Shown piece by piece: positions 43,263 to 51,951 of a stretch of DNA of 64,000 bases. The stretch comes from Pseudomonas fluorescens (GTDB lineage Bacteria > Pseudomonadota > Gammaproteobacteria > Pseudomonadales > Pseudomonadaceae). The DNA lies in the NCBI RefSeq assembly GCF_003732425.1, contig NZ_MOBX01000016.1:372001-436000 (forward strand), read 5' to 3'. How positions within the stretch are numbered: position 1 is the stretch's first letter; each line of letters begins with the position of its first letter. Below the pieces are notes generated by a model. It saw nothing but the letters and a program-made list of their open reading frames with translations, did no database searches and had not been told where the DNA came from. A program made the position numbers and the translations under genes.

Positions 43263-44501
43263 TCACGCGTGAGCCGGAACCGGCAACGGCGCGGCCAGCA
43301 GGCGCTCATCCAACAGGCCAAGGCCTTCTTGAAACAACCGATTGCTGCGCTCGGTATCGCCCAACTGGGCGAGCAGGCGCGCCAGCTCCGCACAGGCTTC
43401 CGGATTGCGCTGCACACGCAGGCTGCTTTCCAGATAATCCCGCGCCTTACCCCACAGACTGGCTTGCAGACACAGTCGGCCGAGGGTCAACAGCAGGCTA
43501 GGATCGTGCGGATGATCCTTCAACCAGCCCTCGGCGGTTTGCAACTGACGGGCCGGATCGCTGCCGCGAACCAGACCGTAGAGACGGGCCAGATGGCTGT
43601 CGTACTTGCGTTTGAGGGCAGTGCGCAGCACTTCTTCCGCTTCGACCTGAGCGCCCAACTGCCGCAGCTGTTCGGCGTACGCCAGCACCAGCGGTGGCTC
43701 CTGACGTTGCGCCGAGGTGAGCTGTTCCCACGCGCGCGTGAGCGACTGTAGACCAACGCTCCCATCCTCTTCACGCTGTGCGGCCAACGAAAGGTTTTCA
43801 CCCCAGGCGCGGCGCTCGAGTTCGGCCAGTTCGGCGCGCGGCAGGACTTTGTCCTTGCGCAACTCCGGCAGCAAACGAATCACCGCCGACCATTCGCCGC
43901 GCTGCTGATACAAGCGCTGCAACTGGCGCAACGTCTGCGCATTGTGTGGGTGGCGATCATGCATAGCCTGCAGGGTCACCAAGGCGCCATCGGTGTCGCC
44001 ACGGTCAGTCTGCAACTGCGCGTGGCTCAGGGCGATGGCCAGCTCCGCCTGGGGTTGACGTTCAAGGGCGCGCTCCAGCAACCGATCGCACTCTTCGTAT
44101 AGACCCTGCTCGTTGGCCGCGCGGGCGGCACCGAGGTAATACAGCAACGGCTGGCGCTCGGCTTCAGCCGCTCGAGACAGGTGACGCTGAGCGCTGGCCC
44201 AGCGACCTTCGGCCAGATCCAGCTGGCCGTGCTCAATCGCCACCTGCACGCGGCGACTGCGGTTGCGTCGCGACCACGGATTGACCACGCCAGTCGAGGT
44301 CATGACCAGTTCGACCAACGCCTTGATACCCCAGATCAGCAGCCACAACACCGCGATCACCGCCAGTGTCGCCCACAGACTCGACTCGTAGCGGAAGCTC
44401 TTGTAGGCCACCAGCACGTAACCGGAGTGCTCGGCAATCGCCAGACCCAGCGCTGCTGTCGCAGCGATCACCAGAAACACGATCACATACAGGCGCTTCA
44501 T
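43263..44501 (-). CDS. hemY: HemY, heme-biosynthesis-associated TPR membrane protein
   Basis: 412 residues. Two N-terminal hydrophobic segments (VIVFLVIAATAALGLAIAEHSG; LWATLAVIAVLWLLIWGIKALVEL) are followed by a TPR domain through the C-terminus, such as SRAAEAERQPLLYYLGAARAANEQG and LLLTLGRLCLQASLWGKARDYLE. This is the proteobacterial HemY of the hemCDXY operon, not the protoporphyrinogen oxidase of the same name. Its exact role is unknown. The start overlaps the hemX stop by four bases (ATGA). Confidence 0.93.
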   Translation of the reverse strand: MKRLYVIVFLVIAATAALGLAIAEHSGYVLVAYKSFRYESSLWATLAVIAVLWLLIWGIKALVELVMTSTGVVNPWSRRNRSRRVQVAIEHGQLDLAEGRWASAQRHLSRAAEAERQPLLYYLGAARAANEQGLYEECDRLLERALERQPQAELAIALSHAQLQTDRGDTDGALVTLQAMHDRHPHNAQTLRQLQRLYQQRGEWSAVIRLLPELRKDKVLPRAELAELERRAWGENLSLAAQREEDGSVGLQSLTRAWEQLTSAQRQEPPLVLAYAEQLRQLGAQVEAEEVLRTALKRKYDSHLARLYGLVRGSDPARQLQTAEGWLKDHPHDPSLLLTLGRLCLQASLWGKARDYLESSLRVQRNPEACAELARLLAQLGDTERSNRLFQEGLGLLDERLLAAPLPVPAHA

Positions 44502-45640
44502 GGTGTGCTCTCCTGCGCGGTGTTGGCGGCAGGCTTGGCGAAGGGTTTCACCGATTCTTCGGCGTTGACATTGCGTCGCTCAAGGTAGGCTTGCACCGCA
44601 CTAAGGGTGCCGGCCAAGTCCGGCGTCGCGACCGTCACCGGTTCCTTGCTCAGCTCGCCAACCTGTTCCAGCATCACTTTGCTTTGCGGATTGTCCGGGT
44701 TGAAATTGCCCTTGAGCACATCCCGCGCCTCGGCCAGCGCCTGGGTGTAGACCGGCGCCTGACCGTTGAGGGCTGCCCACTGCGCCTGCTCCAGTGCCAG
44801 ACTCAGGGCCAGACGTACCTGACTCAGGCTCTGCCCGGCCAGCAGCGGTCGCACATTCTTGTCAGCATTGAAATCGATACGGATGTAGCGCGAGACCTGA
44901 TCCCACCACTGCGCCCAACGACTGGCGCCGTCACCGTCGGCGCTCAGGCCCAGCAGCGATTCGCCGCGATCCTTGTACTCCGGCGCCAGCTCGGTGAGGT
45001 CGATGACTTGATCCCGCAATGCGCCGAGACGCAGGAACAGACCGGTGCGATCCGGTTGCGAAGTACTGCGCAGCGCCACCAGGGTTTTCGCCACTTGCTC
45101 GCGGGCAGCGAAGGAGCCGGGATCGTTTTGCTCACGGAGGATTTCGTCAGCGCCCTGCACCAGCGCCTGAGCGCTGCTTATGTCCTGCAACGCCGACAAA
45201 CGCAGGCTGGCCAGACGCAGCAGGTGCTCGGCCTCGGCCAGACGCCAGTCCTTGCGGCTGGCACCCAGCACAGTTTCCAGACGTTGATTGAGGCGCTGTT
45301 GATCGCCCTGAAGCTGCGTCACCAGACGCTGGCGCTCGGCAAGTTCGTCGGCACCCGGCAACTGCGCAAGGCGCTCGGTCAGACGCTGTTCGTTGAGTTT
45401 CAGGCTCTGTGCCTGATCATTCAACGCCTGCACCTGACCCGACTGTTGTTGCGTATTGGTCTGCAGATGACGGACCTGCCAGACACCCCAGCCGCCGATA
45501 GCGACACCGGCGGCACCGAGCAACAGGGCGACGATGGCCAGTCCATTGCTTCGGCGCGGCTCTGTTGCCGGCGGTGGAGTTTCAACCTGGGGTTCAATCA
45601 CAGGCTGGACGTCATCTTTTGGCAAGGCTGTTTCGCTCAC
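44498..45640 (-). CDS. hemX: HemX, heme-operon membrane protein
   Basis: 380 residues. One membrane segment near residues 33-55 (LAIVALLLGAAGVAIGGWGVW) follows a Pro/Glu-rich cytoplasmic tail; then comes a coiled coil (LNDQAQSLKLNEQRLTERLAQ) and a periplasmic helical domain. Databases often call HemX a uroporphyrinogen-III C-methyltransferase, but no SAM-binding motif is seen, so that name is not supported. It starts 16 bases after the hemD stop. Confidence 0.92.
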   Translation of the reverse strand: MSETALPKDDVQPVIEPQVETPPPATEPRRSNGLAIVALLLGAAGVAIGGWGVWQVRHLQTNTQQQSGQVQALNDQAQSLKLNEQRLTERLAQLPGADELAERQRLVTQLQGDQQRLNQRLETVLGASRKDWRLAEAEHLLRLASLRLSALQDISSAQALVQGADEILREQNDPGSFAAREQVAKTLVALRSTSQPDRTGLFLRLGALRDQVIDLTELAPEYKDRGESLLGLSADGDGASRWAQWWDQVSRYIRIDFNADKNVRPLLAGQSLSQVRLALSLALEQAQWAALNGQAPVYTQALAEARDVLKGNFNPDNPQSKVMLEQVGELSKEPVTVATPDLAGTLSAVQAYLERRNVNAEESVKPFAKPAANTAQESTP

Positions 45641-45656
45641 GTATCCATCCTTTGCA

Positions 45657-46418
45657 TTAGGAAACGGGTTCGGGATACTCCCGCAACGCCGTCAGCAAAG
45701 CCGCGGCACTCGCGCCGCGGCAATCCACAACTGTTTGAGCCCCGGCGGCACGTGCCAGCTCGGCGACCCTTGGGCTTGGTACAAACAACGGCAACGACGC
45801 GATGGTTGGCCAGGCATCGCTGGCCATTTGGCGCAGGTGCTCGAAACCCTGTCCACTGCTGACCACCAGCCCGTTCAAGCGTTCCGCTTCGATCCGCCGT
45901 GGCAGCTCATCCGGGGCATAGGCTGGCAGGTCACGTCGATACAATTCCAGATACTCGACACTAGCACCTAGCTCACGCAAGCGCTCGGCGAGCAGTTCAC
46001 GCCCACCCTCACCGCGCAGGATCAACACCAGCGCACCGGGCTGGCTGACCGCTTCACGCAGACGCGGTAATTTCAGCAACGCTTCGCTGTCATCGCCGGC
46101 GGCCGGGAAGTTCGCATCCAGCCCGTGATCCAGCAGAATCTGCGCAGTCGCAGCACCGACGCTGAACCAAGGCATCGTCAGCGCAGACGAGCCGGCGAGC
46201 AGATCCAGCGCAATACGTGCCGCCGGTTTGCTGACCACAATCACTGCGCTGCAACTTGGCAACTGTGTAATCGCCCGACGTATTTTGGCAGAGACCGGCA
46301 GCGGGGAAATTTCCAAAAGCGGCAGGCAACTGCTGAAAATCCCCTGCGCGGCCAACGTCTCAGCCAGCGCCGCACAGTCTTCTGCAGGGCGCGTCAGCAG
46401 CAGGCGCCAGTCCGTCAC
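45657..46418 (-). CDS. hemD: uroporphyrinogen-III synthase
   Basis: 253 residues, typical. HemD closes and rearranges hydroxymethylbilane into uroporphyrinogen III. Sequence in this family is poorly conserved; visible features are RLLLTRPAEDCAALAETLAAQG at the start, the linker TQLPSCSAVIVVSKPAARIAL, the conserved GEGGRELLAERLRELGASVEYLELYRR and VVSSGQGFEHL. The start overlaps the hemC stop by four bases. It belongs to the hemC-D-X-Y unit. Confidence 0.93.
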   Translation of the reverse strand: MTDWRLLLTRPAEDCAALAETLAAQGIFSSCLPLLEISPLPVSAKIRRAITQLPSCSAVIVVSKPAARIALDLLAGSSALTMPWFSVGAATAQILLDHGLDANFPAAGDDSEALLKLPRLREAVSQPGALVLILRGEGGRELLAERLRELGASVEYLELYRRDLPAYAPDELPRRIEAERLNGLVVSSGQGFEHLRQMASDAWPTIASLPLFVPSPRVAELARAAGAQTVVDCRGASAAALLTALREYPEPVS

Positions 46419-47356
46419 TCGTGACCTGCCTCGCCGTAAACCGCTTTGAGAATGTCGTCGGCGCCTTGGCTGAGCAGGTCTTCGGCAACCTTCACGCCCA
46501 GTGCTTCGGCGTCCGTGCGTGGCGCACGTGCCTCGGCGCTGAGCAACTTGCCGCCACTCGGCTCACCGACCAGACCACGCAGCCACAACTGCTCGCCTTC
46601 GAGCACGGCGTAGCAGGCGATCGGCACTTGGCAGCCGCCATTCAAATGTTTGTTGAGAGCACGCTCGGCGGTGACGCGCGACGAGGTGTCGGCGTGATGC
46701 AGCGGTGCGAGCAAAGCGTGGATTTCGGTGTCGGCACTGCGGCATTCGATGCCGACTGCACCTTGGCCACCGGCCGGCAGGCTGTCGTCAACACTGATCG
46801 CCGAGGTAATGCGATCTTCGAAGCCGAGGCGGATCAGACCGGCCGCGGCGAGAATGATCGCGTCGTACTCACCGGCATCAAGTTTGGCCAGACGGGTGTT
46901 GACGTTGCCGCGCAGGAAACGGATTTCCAGATCCGGGCGGCGAGTCAGCAGCTGTGCCTGACGACGCAGGCTGGAGGTGCCGACGATGGCGCCGGCGGGC
47001 AACGCATCAAGGCTTTGATAGGTATTGGAAACGAAAGCATCGCGCGGGTCTTCACGCTCGCAGATGCAGAACAGACCGAGGCCTGCCGGGAAGTCCATCG
47101 GCACATCTTTCATCGAGTGGACGGCGATGTCGGCTTCGTTTTCCAGCAACGCAGTTTCCAGTTCCTTGACGAAAAGCCCCTTGCCGCCGATCTTCGACAG
47201 TGGTGAGTCGAGCAGCTTGTCGCCACGACTGACCATGGGCACCAGCGTCACCAGCAGGCCCGGATGGGCCGCTTCCAGACGGGCTTTGACGTATTCGGCC
47301 TGCCAGAGGGCCAACGCACTTTTACGGGTGGCGATGCGGATTTCGCGAGAGGACAT
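46415..47356 (-). CDS. hemC: porphobilinogen deaminase (hydroxymethylbilane synthase)
   Basis: 313 residues, typical. HemC joins four porphobilinogens into hydroxymethylbilane in the cytoplasm. Motifs: RIATRKSALALWQAEYVK at the N-terminus, DIAVHSMKDVPM (residues 77-88, catalytic Asp), SSLRRQAQLL and the cofactor-bearing cysteine in LNGGCQVPIACYA. First gene of the hemC-D-X-Y operon. A 14-base segment in its leader (47383-47396) also occurs before argH. Confidence 0.96.
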   Translation of the reverse strand: MSSREIRIATRKSALALWQAEYVKARLEAAHPGLLVTLVPMVSRGDKLLDSPLSKIGGKGLFVKELETALLENEADIAVHSMKDVPMDFPAGLGLFCICEREDPRDAFVSNTYQSLDALPAGAIVGTSSLRRQAQLLTRRPDLEIRFLRGNVNTRLAKLDAGEYDAIILAAAGLIRLGFEDRITSAISVDDSLPAGGQGAVGIECRSADTEIHALLAPLHHADTSSRVTAERALNKHLNGGCQVPIACYAVLEGEQLWLRGLVGEPSGGKLLSAEARAPRTDAEALGVKVAEDLLSQGADDILKAVYGEAGHE

Positions 47357-47382
47357 GGATCAATCCGTACTGAATAGATACG

Positions 47383-47396
47383 GCGGATAATAACAG
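47383..47396 (-). promoter_or_regulatory. shared 14-mer in the hemC leader, possible -10 region
   Basis: On the minus strand it reads CTGTTATTATCCGC, about 30 bases before the hemC start. The identical 14 bases occur at 48653-48666 before argH. It contains TATTAT, a fair -10 box with an upstream TG, but neither copy has a good -35 at 17 bases. Confidence 0.4.
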
Positions 47397-47494
47397 CTCA
47401 GCCAAATCCACTTTGACTTGAATCAGAGTCGGCGCGGCCTCCCTGGCCCGCAATGCCCGGTAAAAAGGAGGTGGAGCTGCCCGGAGTGACCGGA

Positions 47495-48241
47495 TTACAG
47501 GCCCTGCATCATCTTGCGCACACCAGCCACATGCCGACGGCTGACAATCAGCGCATCACCATTGAGACCTTTGAGGAACAGCTGGAAATGCCCCAGCGGC
47601 GTGCGTTGCAAACGTTCGATGCGGTCGCGGGCGACCAGCGCGTTGCGGTGGATACGCACAAAGCGCTCGCCGAATTCGTCTTCGAGGGCCTTGAGCGGTT
47701 CGTCCAGCAGCACTTCACCGGCCTCGTGGCGCAAGGTCACGTATTTGTGGTCGGCGATAAAGTAGACCACCTGATCCAGCGGGATCAGTTCAATGCCTTT
47801 GCGGGTGCGGGCGCTGATGTGGCTGCGCGGGCCGGTGCCACTTTCGGCAGCGGGACGGGTCAGGGCCGAGAGTTGCGTCCGATTGGGACGTTCAGCCCGT
47901 TTCAGGGCGTCATGCAGATGTTCGGTTCGCACGGGTTTCACCACATAGCCCACGGCGCTGGCCTGTAGGGCTTCCACGGCAAATTCATCGGGGCTGGTGC
48001 AAAACACCACGGCCGGCGGCGTTTCGCGTTCACACAGACGAGCAGCAACCTGCAGGCCATCGAGGCCCGGCATGCGAATATCGAGCAACACGATATCCGG
48101 CTTGTGGCTGTCGATCAGTGCCAACGCCTCTTCGCCATTCGTGGCGCCGGGCTCCAGAACTGTATAACCCTCGAGCTCGCTCACCATTCGGCTGAGGCGC
48201 TCGCGAGCCAGTGGTTCGTCATCAACGATCAGGACATTCAT
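47495..48241 (-). CDS. algR: AlgR, LytTR-type response regulator
   Basis: 248 residues from the ATG at 48241, which overlaps the stop of an upstream fragment (ATGA). The receiver domain has the acidic pocket Asp7/Asp8, phospho-acceptor Asp54 (IVLLDIRMPG) and Lys in YVVKPVRTEHL. The LytTR DNA-binding domain starts near residue 140 (RTRKGIELIPLDQVVYFIADHKYVTLRH) and ends RRHVAGVRKMMQGL. In P. aeruginosa AlgR controls alginate, type IV pili and other traits, with the sensor AlgZ/FimS encoded just upstream. Here that sensor gene is missing except for a scrap, so AlgR appears to be without its adjacent kinase. Confidence 0.95.
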   Translation of the reverse strand: MNVLIVDDEPLARERLSRMVSELEGYTVLEPGATNGEEALALIDSHKPDIVLLDIRMPGLDGLQVAARLCERETPPAVVFCTSPDEFAVEALQASAVGYVVKPVRTEHLHDALKRAERPNRTQLSALTRPAAESGTGPRSHISARTRKGIELIPLDQVVYFIADHKYVTLRHEAGEVLLDEPLKALEDEFGERFVRIHRNALVARDRIERLQRTPLGHFQLFLKGLNGDALIVSRRHVAGVRKMMQGL

Positions 48242-48441
48242 ATTGCGCTGGATTCCTGCGTGAGTCTCGCACAAGGATAGCGTAGACAGGTGAAGTGACG
48301 TCCGTCACCGCGATCCACGCTAAGACTAGCCCGAGCGCCAAAAAGTGCCGTACGTCGGCCAGCAATATTTGCCAGTGTCCGGATCGTACTGCTCAAAGCC
48401 CGCTGTTTCCTGCGTTTTTCACGGGGAATGCCGAAGGACAA
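48238..48441 (-). pseudogene. algZ: C-terminal remnant of the sensor kinase AlgZ/FimS
   Basis: A 67-codon open frame (TTG at the 5' end, a stop codon just upstream of it) whose TGA overlaps the algR ATG. Its last 45 residues look like the end of a LytS-type histidine kinase ATPase domain: an N-I-x-x-R-x-x-x-LFG turn (LANIAGRRTALFGARA), then SLSVDRGDGRHFTCLRYPCA. The expected G boxes, H box and membrane segments are absent; at 471 bases the whole gap to argH is too short for an intact sensor gene of about 1 kb. It is most simply a truncated algZ. A chance frame in a leader is possible but the stop/start overlap argues against it. Confidence 0.6.
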
Positions 48442-48712
48442 TTACACCCATCTCCTCTTCTTATAGTCGGTGGCCAGACCTTCGCCCGATCCAAGTCACA
48501 CCGACCCTTATGTCCAACTGTAGACGCTCGTCGGGCCGATATTGCTCAATCGAAAAATATCGTTGCGCAAAACTCCCCGAACCAACACCGACTATGACGC
48601 ACACAATGAGAAAAAAACGTATCGACCAGTGTCAGCGACAGGATTGGCAACCCTGTTATTATCCGCGCCAGCGTTTCACGCCTTCTTTCTTCAAGCCGAT
48701 ACGAGCGAATTC
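48242..48712. other. 471-base gap between algR and argH
   Basis: The left 200 bases hold the algZ-like remnant. The rest has no credible gene and must carry the argH promoter and, on the other strand, whatever now drives algR. The 14-mer shared with hemC is at 48653-48666. The argH frame is open upstream to 48542 but that stretch lacks a good start signal. Confidence 0.5.
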
Positions 48713-50107
48713 ATGAGCACTGACAAGACCAATCAGTCCTGGGGCGGCCGCTTCAGTGAACCCGTCGACGCCTTCGTCGCCCGCTTCACCGCCTCCGTCA
48801 CTTTCGACCAGCGCCTGTATCGCCACGACATCATGGGCTCGATCGCCCACGCCACCATGCTGGCCAAGGTCGGCGTGCTGACCGATGCCGAGCGCGACAG
48901 CATCATCGACGGCCTGAAAACCATTCAGGGCGAAATCGAGGCCGGCCAGTTCGACTGGCGCGTCGACCTCGAAGACGTGCACATGAACATCGAAGCACGC
49001 CTGACCGATCGCATCGGCGTCACCGGCAAAAAGCTGCACACCGGCCGTAGCCGTAACGACCAGGTCGCCACCGACATCCGCCTGTGGCTGCGTGACGAAA
49101 TCGACCGGATCCTCGCCGAGATCACCCGCCTGCAAAAAGGCCTGCTGGAGCAAGCCGAGCGTGAAGCGGCGAGCATCATGCCGGGCTTCACCCACCTGCA
49201 GACCGCGCAGCCAGTGACCTTCGGGCACCACATGCTGGCCTGGTTCGAAATGCTCAGCCGCGACTACGAGCGTCTGGTCGACTGCCGCAAGCGTACCAAC
49301 CGCATGCCACTGGGCAGCGCCGCGCTGGCCGGCACCACCTACCCGATCGACCGCGAATACACCGCGCAACTGCTGGGCTTTGATGCCGTGGGCGGCAACT
49401 CGCTGGACAACGTCTCCGATCGCGACTTCGCCATCGAATTCTGCTCGGCCGCGAGCATCGCGATGATGCACCTTTCGCGCTTCTCCGAAGAGCTGGTGCT
49501 GTGGACCAGCGCGCAGTTCCAGTTCATCGATCTGCCAGACCGCTTCTGCACCGGCAGCTCGATCATGCCGCAAAAGAAAAACCCTGACGTGCCGGAGCTG
49601 GTGCGTGGCAAGACCGGCCGTGTGTTCGGCGCACTGATGGGCCTGTTGACCCTGATGAAAGGCCAGCCGCTGGCCTACAACAAGGACAACCAAGAAGACA
49701 AAGAGCCGCTGTTCGACGCCGCCGACACCCTGCGCGATTCGTTGCGTGCCTTTGCCGACATGATCCCGGCGATCAAGCCAAAGCACGCGATCATGCGTGA
49801 AGCGGCGCTGCGCGGCTTCTCCACCGCGACCGACCTGGCCGACTACCTGGTACGCCGTGGCCTGCCGTTCCGTGACTGCCACGAAATCGTTGGCCACGCC
49901 GTGAAGTACGGCGTCGACACCGGCAAGGATCTGGCCGAGATGAGCCTGGAAGAACTGCGTCAGTTCAGCGATCAGATCGAGCAGGACGTGTTCGCCGTGC
50001 TGACCCTGGAAGGTTCGGTGAATGCCCGTGACCATATCGGCGGCACTGCGCCGGCGCAGGTCAAGGCTGCTGTGGTGCGTGGTCAGGCGCTGATCGCCAA
50101 CCGCTAA
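48713..50107 (+). CDS. argH: argininosuccinate lyase
   Basis: 464 residues from the ATG at 48713, giving the usual MSTDKTNQSWGGRF start. ArgH releases arginine and fumarate from argininosuccinate, the last step of arginine synthesis. Superfamily signature GSSIMPQKKNPDVPE is near residue 283 and carries the flexible catalytic serine. TGRSRNDQVATD and GFTHLQTAQPVTFGHH (catalytic His) are also present. The divergent argH/algR arrangement matches P. aeruginosa apart from the missing algZ. Confidence 0.97.
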   Translation: MSTDKTNQSWGGRFSEPVDAFVARFTASVTFDQRLYRHDIMGSIAHATMLAKVGVLTDAERDSIIDGLKTIQGEIEAGQFDWRVDLEDVHMNIEARLTDRIGVTGKKLHTGRSRNDQVATDIRLWLRDEIDRILAEITRLQKGLLEQAEREAASIMPGFTHLQTAQPVTFGHHMLAWFEMLSRDYERLVDCRKRTNRMPLGSAALAGTTYPIDREYTAQLLGFDAVGGNSLDNVSDRDFAIEFCSAASIAMMHLSRFSEELVLWTSAQFQFIDLPDRFCTGSSIMPQKKNPDVPELVRGKTGRVFGALMGLLTLMKGQPLAYNKDNQEDKEPLFDAADTLRDSLRAFADMIPAIKPKHAIMREAALRGFSTATDLADYLVRRGLPFRDCHEIVGHAVKYGVDTGKDLAEMSLEELRQFSDQIEQDVFAVLTLEGSVNARDHIGGTAPAQVKAAVVRGQALIANR

Positions 50108-50111
50108 AAGC

Positions 50112-50168
50112 CCAAGCAGGCTGGCTCCCACATTGGACTGTATTACTGTGGGAGCCAGCCTGCTGGCG
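50112..50168. repeat. REP hairpin, family B variant
   Basis: CCAAGCAGGCTGGCTCCCAC and GTGGGAGCCAGCCTGCTGGC are complementary arms around 15-20 bases, between the convergent argH and GST genes. It is related to 28861-28924 with GAGCCAGC replacing GCGAGCC. Confidence 0.82.
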
Positions 50169-50195
50169 ATGGCTGACTTCAGAACGCTACAAAAC

Positions 50196-50855
50196 TCACT
50201 TTTTGGCCGCGATCATCGCCAAAAACGCCGGCATCGCCGCCTCCTTGTCCGCCGCAATCTTCTGCACATGCGGATTCTGCTCAAGCCGTTCCAGCAGCGC
50301 CTTTGCCTGCGGCATCTCAGCCAGAAAATCAATCCCGAACAGCTTCTGCCCGACCGCACAGGCCAGCGGCACGCTGTAGAGGAAATACAGATCGGCAATG
50401 CTCAGGCTGTCGCCCGCCACGTACGGGGCGAATTTGCCGTGCCGGCCCAACGCCGCGAAGCCGAGCAACAGTTCGGTCTTGGTCTTTTCCTTGATTGCAT
50501 CCGGCAGAGTCATGCCGAAAAACGCTTCGCCATAACAGGCGCGCCCCGGCAGCTCGATGTACAGCTCGATTTCCTTGGCAATCGCCAACACCTGCGCGCG
50601 CTCGAACGGATCGCTCGGCAGCAGTGGCGCACCTTTCTGAGTTTGTTCGAGGTACTCGAGGATGATCGCGGTTTCATTGATGAAACCGGCGTCTACGCCG
50701 AGCACCGGCACCTTTCCACGCGGGCTGATGGCCAGCGATTCCGCGGTTTGCGCTGGATAGAACGTCACCTCTTCGAACGGCAGGCCCTTTTCCAGCAACG
50801 CCAGTTTGACCATGTTGTAGTAGTTGCTGACTGAGAATCCGTAGAGCTTGAGCAT
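50196..50855 (-). CDS. glutathione S-transferase family protein
   Basis: 219 residues from the ATG at 50855 (GGAGG seven bases upstream); a GTG at 50858 is one codon earlier. The N-terminal thioredoxin-like half has LKLYGFSVSNYYNMVKLALLEKGLPFE, SPRGKVPVLGVDAG (cis-Pro) and NETAIILEYLEQ (Glu/Thr for glutathione). The helical C-terminal half has DSLSIADLYFLYSVPLA, the N-capping box. Substrate unknown. It converges on argH. Confidence 0.9.
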   Translation of the reverse strand: MLKLYGFSVSNYYNMVKLALLEKGLPFEEVTFYPAQTAESLAISPRGKVPVLGVDAGFINETAIILEYLEQTQKGAPLLPSDPFERAQVLAIAKEIELYIELPGRACYGEAFFGMTLPDAIKEKTKTELLLGFAALGRHGKFAPYVAGDSLSIADLYFLYSVPLACAVGQKLFGIDFLAEMPQAKALLERLEQNPHVQKIAADKEAAMPAFLAMIAAKK

Positions 50856-50978
50856 CACATAGCCTCCAGGCCGTGCAGGGTGGGCAGTGCCTGTTTATAG
50901 ATCGCCCAGGCGTTTCCCGCCAGCAGCATCACGCCGCTGAATGCGGGTAAACTGGCGCCTTTCCATGAGGAGCCTGCC

Positions 50979-51263
50979 ATGAGCGAGCCGACAAACATCG
51001 ACAACGACGAAGAAGAGTTCACCGAGGCTACGTTGATCGAAGCCATCGAGAACCAGATCGAAAGCGACAACCCGCCAGCGGCCAAAGCGACCTTCAACAA
51101 GCTGACACTGGTGGGCGTGGAGCGCGAAGAGATCCTCAATCTGATGGCGCACGTGCTGGCCTACGAGATTGACGCGATGCTTGATGAAGACCGCGCATTC
51201 AATACCGAATGGTACGAAGCGGCGCTGCGCGCATTGCCGGATCTGCCACCCGAAAAGCAGTAA
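50979..51263 (+). CDS. conserved small acidic protein, unknown
   Basis: 94 residues, strongly acidic (many Glu/Asp in the first 30, as in NIDNDEEEFTEATL). Predicted helical throughout, no cysteines, no export signal. AGGAGCC precedes the ATG at 50979. Similar proteins occur next to argH/cyaA in other pseudomonads as far as I recall, without function. It is divergent from the GST gene and followed by a REP hairpin. Confidence 0.75.
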   Translation: MSEPTNIDNDEEEFTEATLIEAIENQIESDNPPAAKATFNKLTLVGVEREEILNLMAHVLAYEIDAMLDEDRAFNTEWYEAALRALPDLPPEKQ

Positions 51264-51281
51264 GCCAAACAGATCCCCCCA

Positions 51282-51368
51282 GTGGGAGCGAGCCTGCTCG
51301 CGAATACGGTGCATCAGCAAAAACAACGCTCAATGACACACCGCTTTCGCGAGCAGGCTCGCTCCCAC
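51282..51368. repeat. REP hairpin, family B
   Basis: GTGGGAGCGAGCCTGCTCGC at the left and its reverse complement ending CTCCCAC at 51367 enclose about 45 bases. It follows the small acidic protein gene. Confidence 0.88.
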
Positions 51369-51524
51369 AAGGTTTGTTACGTATCCATCCGGCCAACTCC
51401 CGCCTCACGACTACACTGGAATCCGCCTCAAGACAAAATCCCTGATCTGAGCACTGGACATGCCGCAAAAGCGGGTTCACCTTAGGGGCGCTGTCGTCCA
51501 ATTCCTAGAAAGTCTGGAGTCCTT

Positions 51525-51770
51525 ATGTCGCTTACCCCTGAGTTGGTTGCCGAACTGGAAGTCCTCGCACTCTTCAACCTGGACAGTTCCCAGGAAGGCC
51601 TGAAAATTCATCAGACCGCTGCCCCGAAACACATTGCCGCCGCCAAACGCCTCTTTGAAAAAGAACTGACCGACCAGCCCGATGGCGGGTATCTGACCAG
51701 CCTCGGTCGCGACGCTGCACAAAATGTGCAAACCGTGCTGACGATTCTGAGAGAGCAAGAAACCGCCTGA
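51525..51770 (+). CDS. TIGR02647-family DNA-associated small protein
   Basis: 81 residues matching the TIGR02647 family: LTPELVAELEVLALFNLDSSQEG at the start and LGRDAAQNVQTVLTILRE at the end, all helical. The family has no established function. A GGAGTCC ribosome-binding site precedes the ATG. It lies 181 bases upstream of cyaA on the same strand and may share its transcript. Confidence 0.85.
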   Translation: MSLTPELVAELEVLALFNLDSSQEGLKIHQTAAPKHIAAAKRLFEKELTDQPDGGYLTSLGRDAAQNVQTVLTILREQETA

Positions 51771-51951
51771 TCCCCCTGACTTTGCCCACGGGAACTCCTG
51801 CCACGGGATTTCCGCGGGCTTGCCCTGCCGCCCGCGATAGAAATCTGACGTCAAAAAACAAATTCAGCTAAAAGTCCCGCTGTGCTAAGGCTAAACTGCC
51901 TCCCATTCCGAGACCCTCTACGTCCGAGCCTGCGAGCCGGTTTGAGCTGAC

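Noticed and set aside
44498..45640. HemX as uroporphyrinogen-III C-methyltransferase
   Set aside because: No SAM-binding motif and a membrane-anchored coiled-coil design; the name is inherited from annotation of the E. coli hem operon.
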